From JAFGRU01 sp963665915 (lineage in GTDB: Bacteria; Desulfobacterota; Desulfuromonadia; Desulfuromonadales; JAAYDE01): a stretch of 64,000 nt of DNA. Position 1 is the stretch's first letter. Each line of letters opens with the position of its first letter. The notes under the pieces are model-generated. The model had not been told where the DNA came from. It did not search any database and saw only the letters and a list, made by a program, of their open reading frames with translations. Shown here piece by piece: positions 61,633 to 64,000 of this stretch. The translations under genes were made by a program, and so were the position numbers. The DNA lies in contig CAXXSG010000004.1 in assembly GCA_963665915.2 (NCBI GenBank), forward strand, positions 186,001 through 250,000, written 5' to 3'.

Positions 61633-62924
61633 CAGAGATGGAAGCCGCCAGACAGATTGAAACCGATGTGCTCGCCAGCATTCGCCGCCCGGGTCTTCCC
61701 TATTTTGCGGCCCTGGCATTCTGCGCCATGCTGTTCATGGGAGGCATGAGCCTCTGGGCCTACCAGATATTCAACGGCATCGGCGTTGCCGGGATCACCC
61801 ACCCGGTGGGCTGGGGGGTCTACATCGCCAACTTCATCTTCTGGGTCGGTATCGCCCACTCCGGCACCCTGATTTCAGCTGTTCTTTTCCTTTTCCGCGC
61901 GCGCTTCCGCTCCAGCTTCAACCGCGCCGCCGAAGCCATGACCGTCATCTCCCTGTGCGTGGCCGGATTGTTCCCCCTCATCCACCTCGGCCGCGTCTGG
62001 GTCTTCTACTATCTCGTCCCCTACCCCAACCAGCGCCTCGTCTGGTCCAATTTCCGCTCGCCCCTGGTGTGGGACGTCTTCGCGGTCAGCACCTACCTGA
62101 TCGTCAGCCTCATCTTTTTCTACGTCGGTCTCCTCCCTGACCTGGCCGTGGCCCGCCGCCGCCTGAGCGGCATCATGAAACACGTTTTCCGGGTCCTCTC
62201 CCTCGGCTGGCTAGGGACCTTCCGGCAGTGGAAACAGTACAACAGGCTCTATCTCTTTCTGGCCGCTTTTGCCACCCCCCTGGTCGCTTCGGTCCACTCC
62301 ATCGTCTCCTGGGACTTCGCTGTGAGCATCATCCCCGGCTGGCACACCACCATTTTCGCCCCCTATTTCGTGGCCGGCGCCATCTTTTCCGGCGTCGCCA
62401 TGGTCATAACCCTGGTGATTCCCCTGCGCAAAATGCTGGGCCTGGATCAATACATCACCATCGATCATTTTGAAGCGATCTCGAAAATCCTCCTGTTCAC
62501 CTCGCTGATTATCTCGGTCACCTATGTGACCGAATATTTCCTCGCCTTCTACAGCGGCAATCAGTTCGAGATCGCCCAGTACATGTATCGACTGACCGGG
62601 GACTACTGGCCCCTCTTCGGGATCATGGTTCTCTGCAACTGTCTCATCCCCCTGGCCCTCTGCTTCAAAAAGCTGCGCCGCAACCTCACGTTTCTATTCG
62701 TCGTGGCGATCATGGTCAATATCGGCATGTGGGTGGAACGCTTCGTTCTTATCGTCGCTTCCCTGGCCCACGATTACGATCCCTATGCCTGGGGAACCTA
62801 TACCCCCTCTTTTGTGGAGATTGGGATCACCATCGGCTCGTTCGGCCTCTTCTTCCTTCTTTTCCTCATCTTTTCCCGGACCCTGCCGGTGCTTTCGATT
62901 ACCGAACTCAAGGAGCATCTATGA
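61629..62924 (+). CDS. actC: Alternative complex III subunit ActC (NrfD-like)
   Basis: 431 residues with about ten transmembrane helices, of the NrfD/PsrC family. It has GWGVYIANFIFWVGIAHSGT, then SVHSIVSWDFAVSIIPGWH and the later FLAFYSGN. It binds the quinol and passes electrons to the iron-sulfur subunit. It overlaps actB and actD by four bases each. Confidence 0.94.
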   Translation: MTEMEAARQIETDVLASIRRPGLPYFAALAFCAMLFMGGMSLWAYQIFNGIGVAGITHPVGWGVYIANFIFWVGIAHSGTLISAVLFLFRARFRSSFNRAAEAMTVISLCVAGLFPLIHLGRVWVFYYLVPYPNQRLVWSNFRSPLVWDVFAVSTYLIVSLIFFYVGLLPDLAVARRRLSGIMKHVFRVLSLGWLGTFRQWKQYNRLYLFLAAFATPLVASVHSIVSWDFAVSIIPGWHTTIFAPYFVAGAIFSGVAMVITLVIPLRKMLGLDQYITIDHFEAISKILLFTSLIISVTYVTEYFLAFYSGNQFEIAQYMYRLTGDYWPLFGIMVLCNCLIPLALCFKKLRRNLTFLFVVAIMVNIGMWVERFVLIVASLAHDYDPYAWGTYTPSFVEIGITIGSFGLFFLLFLIFSRTLPVLSITELKEHL

Positions 62925-63370
62925 TGGATGAAACTTTCCATTTCGATAATTCCGATGAGTTTCTCGGCCGCCTCAAGGAACTGGTCGCTCAGGGGATTGA
63001 TCCGAAAAAGATCCGCGTGAGGATGCCCTATTATCTCCCTGAAGCGGAAGAGATCATCGACCGCAAGCTGGGCCTGCTTCGTTACTTCGCCCTTTTCGGC
63101 GCTCTGGCAGGATTTATCGGGGGGCTCGGTTTCACCATCTTCACGGCCCTCGACTGGCCGCTGAACACCGGCGGGAAACCGATCGTTTCTCTCCCGCCGT
63201 TCCTGATTATCGCCTATCTGATGACGATCCTTTTCGGCTCCCTGTTCACCCTTGCGGGCTTTCTACTTCTTTCCCGCCTTCCCAGCATCGATGCCATTCT
63301 CGGCGAGGAGGAATTTGAAAACAGTTTCATCATCCAGATCGGCAACGAGGCAACAAAATGGAAACTCTGA
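62921..63370 (+). CDS. actD: Alternative complex III subunit ActD (DUF3341)
   Basis: 149 residues. A short soluble N-terminal part (NSDEFLGRLKELVAQGIDPK), then two helices (about 45-70 and 85-112). DUF3341 protein found in all such clusters. AAGGAG lies before two adjacent ATG codons at 62921 and 62924; the first overlaps the actC stop. Confidence 0.9.
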   Translation: MMDETFHFDNSDEFLGRLKELVAQGIDPKKIRVRMPYYLPEAEEIIDRKLGLLRYFALFGALAGFIGGLGFTIFTALDWPLNTGGKPIVSLPPFLIIAYLMTILFGSLFTLAGFLLLSRLPSIDAILGEEEFENSFIIQIGNEATKWKL

Positions 63371-64000
63371 AGCTTAAAGCGGGGAATTATTTCCTTTTGC
63401 TGCTCATCCTCGGTGCCGCCCTGGCGCTGGTGGAATTTGCAGGACTGGCTGAAAGCCGTGGCGCCCTTCTCCTTGCCCTCGCCTTCTGGTCGTGCCTGAT
63501 CCAGGGGAGCATCGCCGCGGCCGCAGCCACTGAAGCGATCCAGGGGAAATGGATCGCCACCCTGAGACGCGAGCTTCTTTCCGTCTATCCGCTCCTCCTC
63601 TTCCTGGCTTTAGCCTTTTTACTCCTCTGGCCGCGGACGTCCATCTATCCCTGGCACGAGCACCCCAATTTCTGGCTGAATACAGAGTTTTTCATTTTCC
63701 GCAATGTTGTCGTCCTGCTGGCGGTGTTCGTAACGGCACGGCTCTATGTGGTGCGCTCGCTGCGCCAGGACCCGTCGAGGGTCAAGTACGCCATCATTTA
63801 TCTCTCGGTCTTCACCCTGTCCCAGTTCCTGATCGCCTTCGACTGGATCATGCCGCTGGAATATCCCTGGCTCAGCTCCCTGTTCGGTTTCTATTTCATG
63901 GTCGAAGCAATCTTCGCCGGGTTTGCGCTGGCCACCATCAATCTCTTTTTCCAGTACCGCTTCAAACTGCAGCAGGACCCCGTCGCAACCGCAAGGCATC
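63358..64000 (+). CDS. actF: Alternative complex III subunit ActF-like, partial
   Basis: Open from ATG 63358 to the right edge (214 codons). It starts METLKLKAGNYFLLLLILG, has several helices and a final FGFYFMVEAIFAGFALATIN, which resembles ActF/ActC-like polytopic subunits. It overlaps actD by 13 bases, so it is in the same operon. Confidence 0.85.
   Translation, partial: METLKLKAGNYFLLLLILGAALALVEFAGLAESRGALLLALAFWSCLIQGSIAAAAATEAIQGKWIATLRRELLSVYPLLLFLALAFLLLWPRTSIYPWHEHPNFWLNTEFFIFRNVVVLLAVFVTARLYVVRSLRQDPSRVKYAIIYLSVFTLSQFLIAFDWIMPLEYPWLSSLFGFYFMVEAIFAGFALATINLFFQYRFKLQQDPVATARH

Overview
The window looks like a chromosome segment of an anaerobic or facultative deltaproteobacterium, most likely of the order Desulfuromonadales. 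This rests on the gene mix: monomeric NADP isocitrate dehydrogenase next to sucCD, pta and ackA, separate MetV and MetF proteins beside a two-subunit glycine decarboxylase, a PEP-CTERM protein behind a sigma-54-type promoter, and an alternative complex III cluster. The assignment is an inference; no rRNA or tRNA gene was seen.

Layout. 1-6.2 kb (minus strand): a phospholipase D-type enzyme cut by the window edge, a DUF3352-like exported protein, a membrane-anchored S1C protease and a PEP-CTERM protein. 6.2-11.7 kb (minus): icd, sucD, sucC, a small YHS-like protein and folK. 11.8-14.5 kb (plus): miaA, a glycosyltransferase and an FmdB-type zinc ribbon. 14.6-23.1 kb (plus): a beta-hydroxyacid dehydrogenase, folD, metV, metF, gcvT, gcvH, gcvPA and gcvPB, a one-carbon/glycine block. 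23.5-26.2 kb: small secreted, DnaJ-like, thioesterase and lipoprotein genes. 26.9-43.2 kb (plus, AT-richer at its start): a type I secretion locus with two paralogous membrane proteins, each followed by a lipase. The second lipase is the N-terminus of a very large RTX protein, now split by a +1 frameshift. A GT-B glycosyltransferase, TolC, ABC exporter and HlyD-type adaptor follow. 43.2-47 kb: a scrap-yard of REP-associated transposase (RAYT), IS30 and truncated genes between small zinc-binding proteins. 47-56 kb: a GST, a lipoprotein thiol peroxidase, LysE, a YiiD-like thioesterase, TonB, pta and ackA (convergent), ferredoxin, a DUF3426-like protein and hpt. 56-64 kb (plus): a DUF1573 protein, then an alternative complex III operon that leaves the window inside actF.

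Two things stand out. First, the secretion locus carries a duplicated 'membrane partner plus lipase' module that I cannot match to a described system. The secreted RTX lipase also holds a roughly 200-residue His/Cys-rich insert in the middle of a standard RTX linker. A Fur-box-like site lies upstream. Second, a dispersed self-complementary element of about 167 bp occurs five times, four of them inside the folD-metV-metF-gcv block. Its inner hairpin varies in a compensatory way between copies. Its TA-bounded ends supply the stop codon of two neighbouring genes, and a third gene stops inside a copy.

Metabolically, folD, metV/metF and gcvTHP handle C1 units on tetrahydrofolate. icd and sucCD serve the TCA cycle, pta and ackA interconvert acetate and acetyl-CoA, and the complex III cluster passes quinol electrons to cytochromes.
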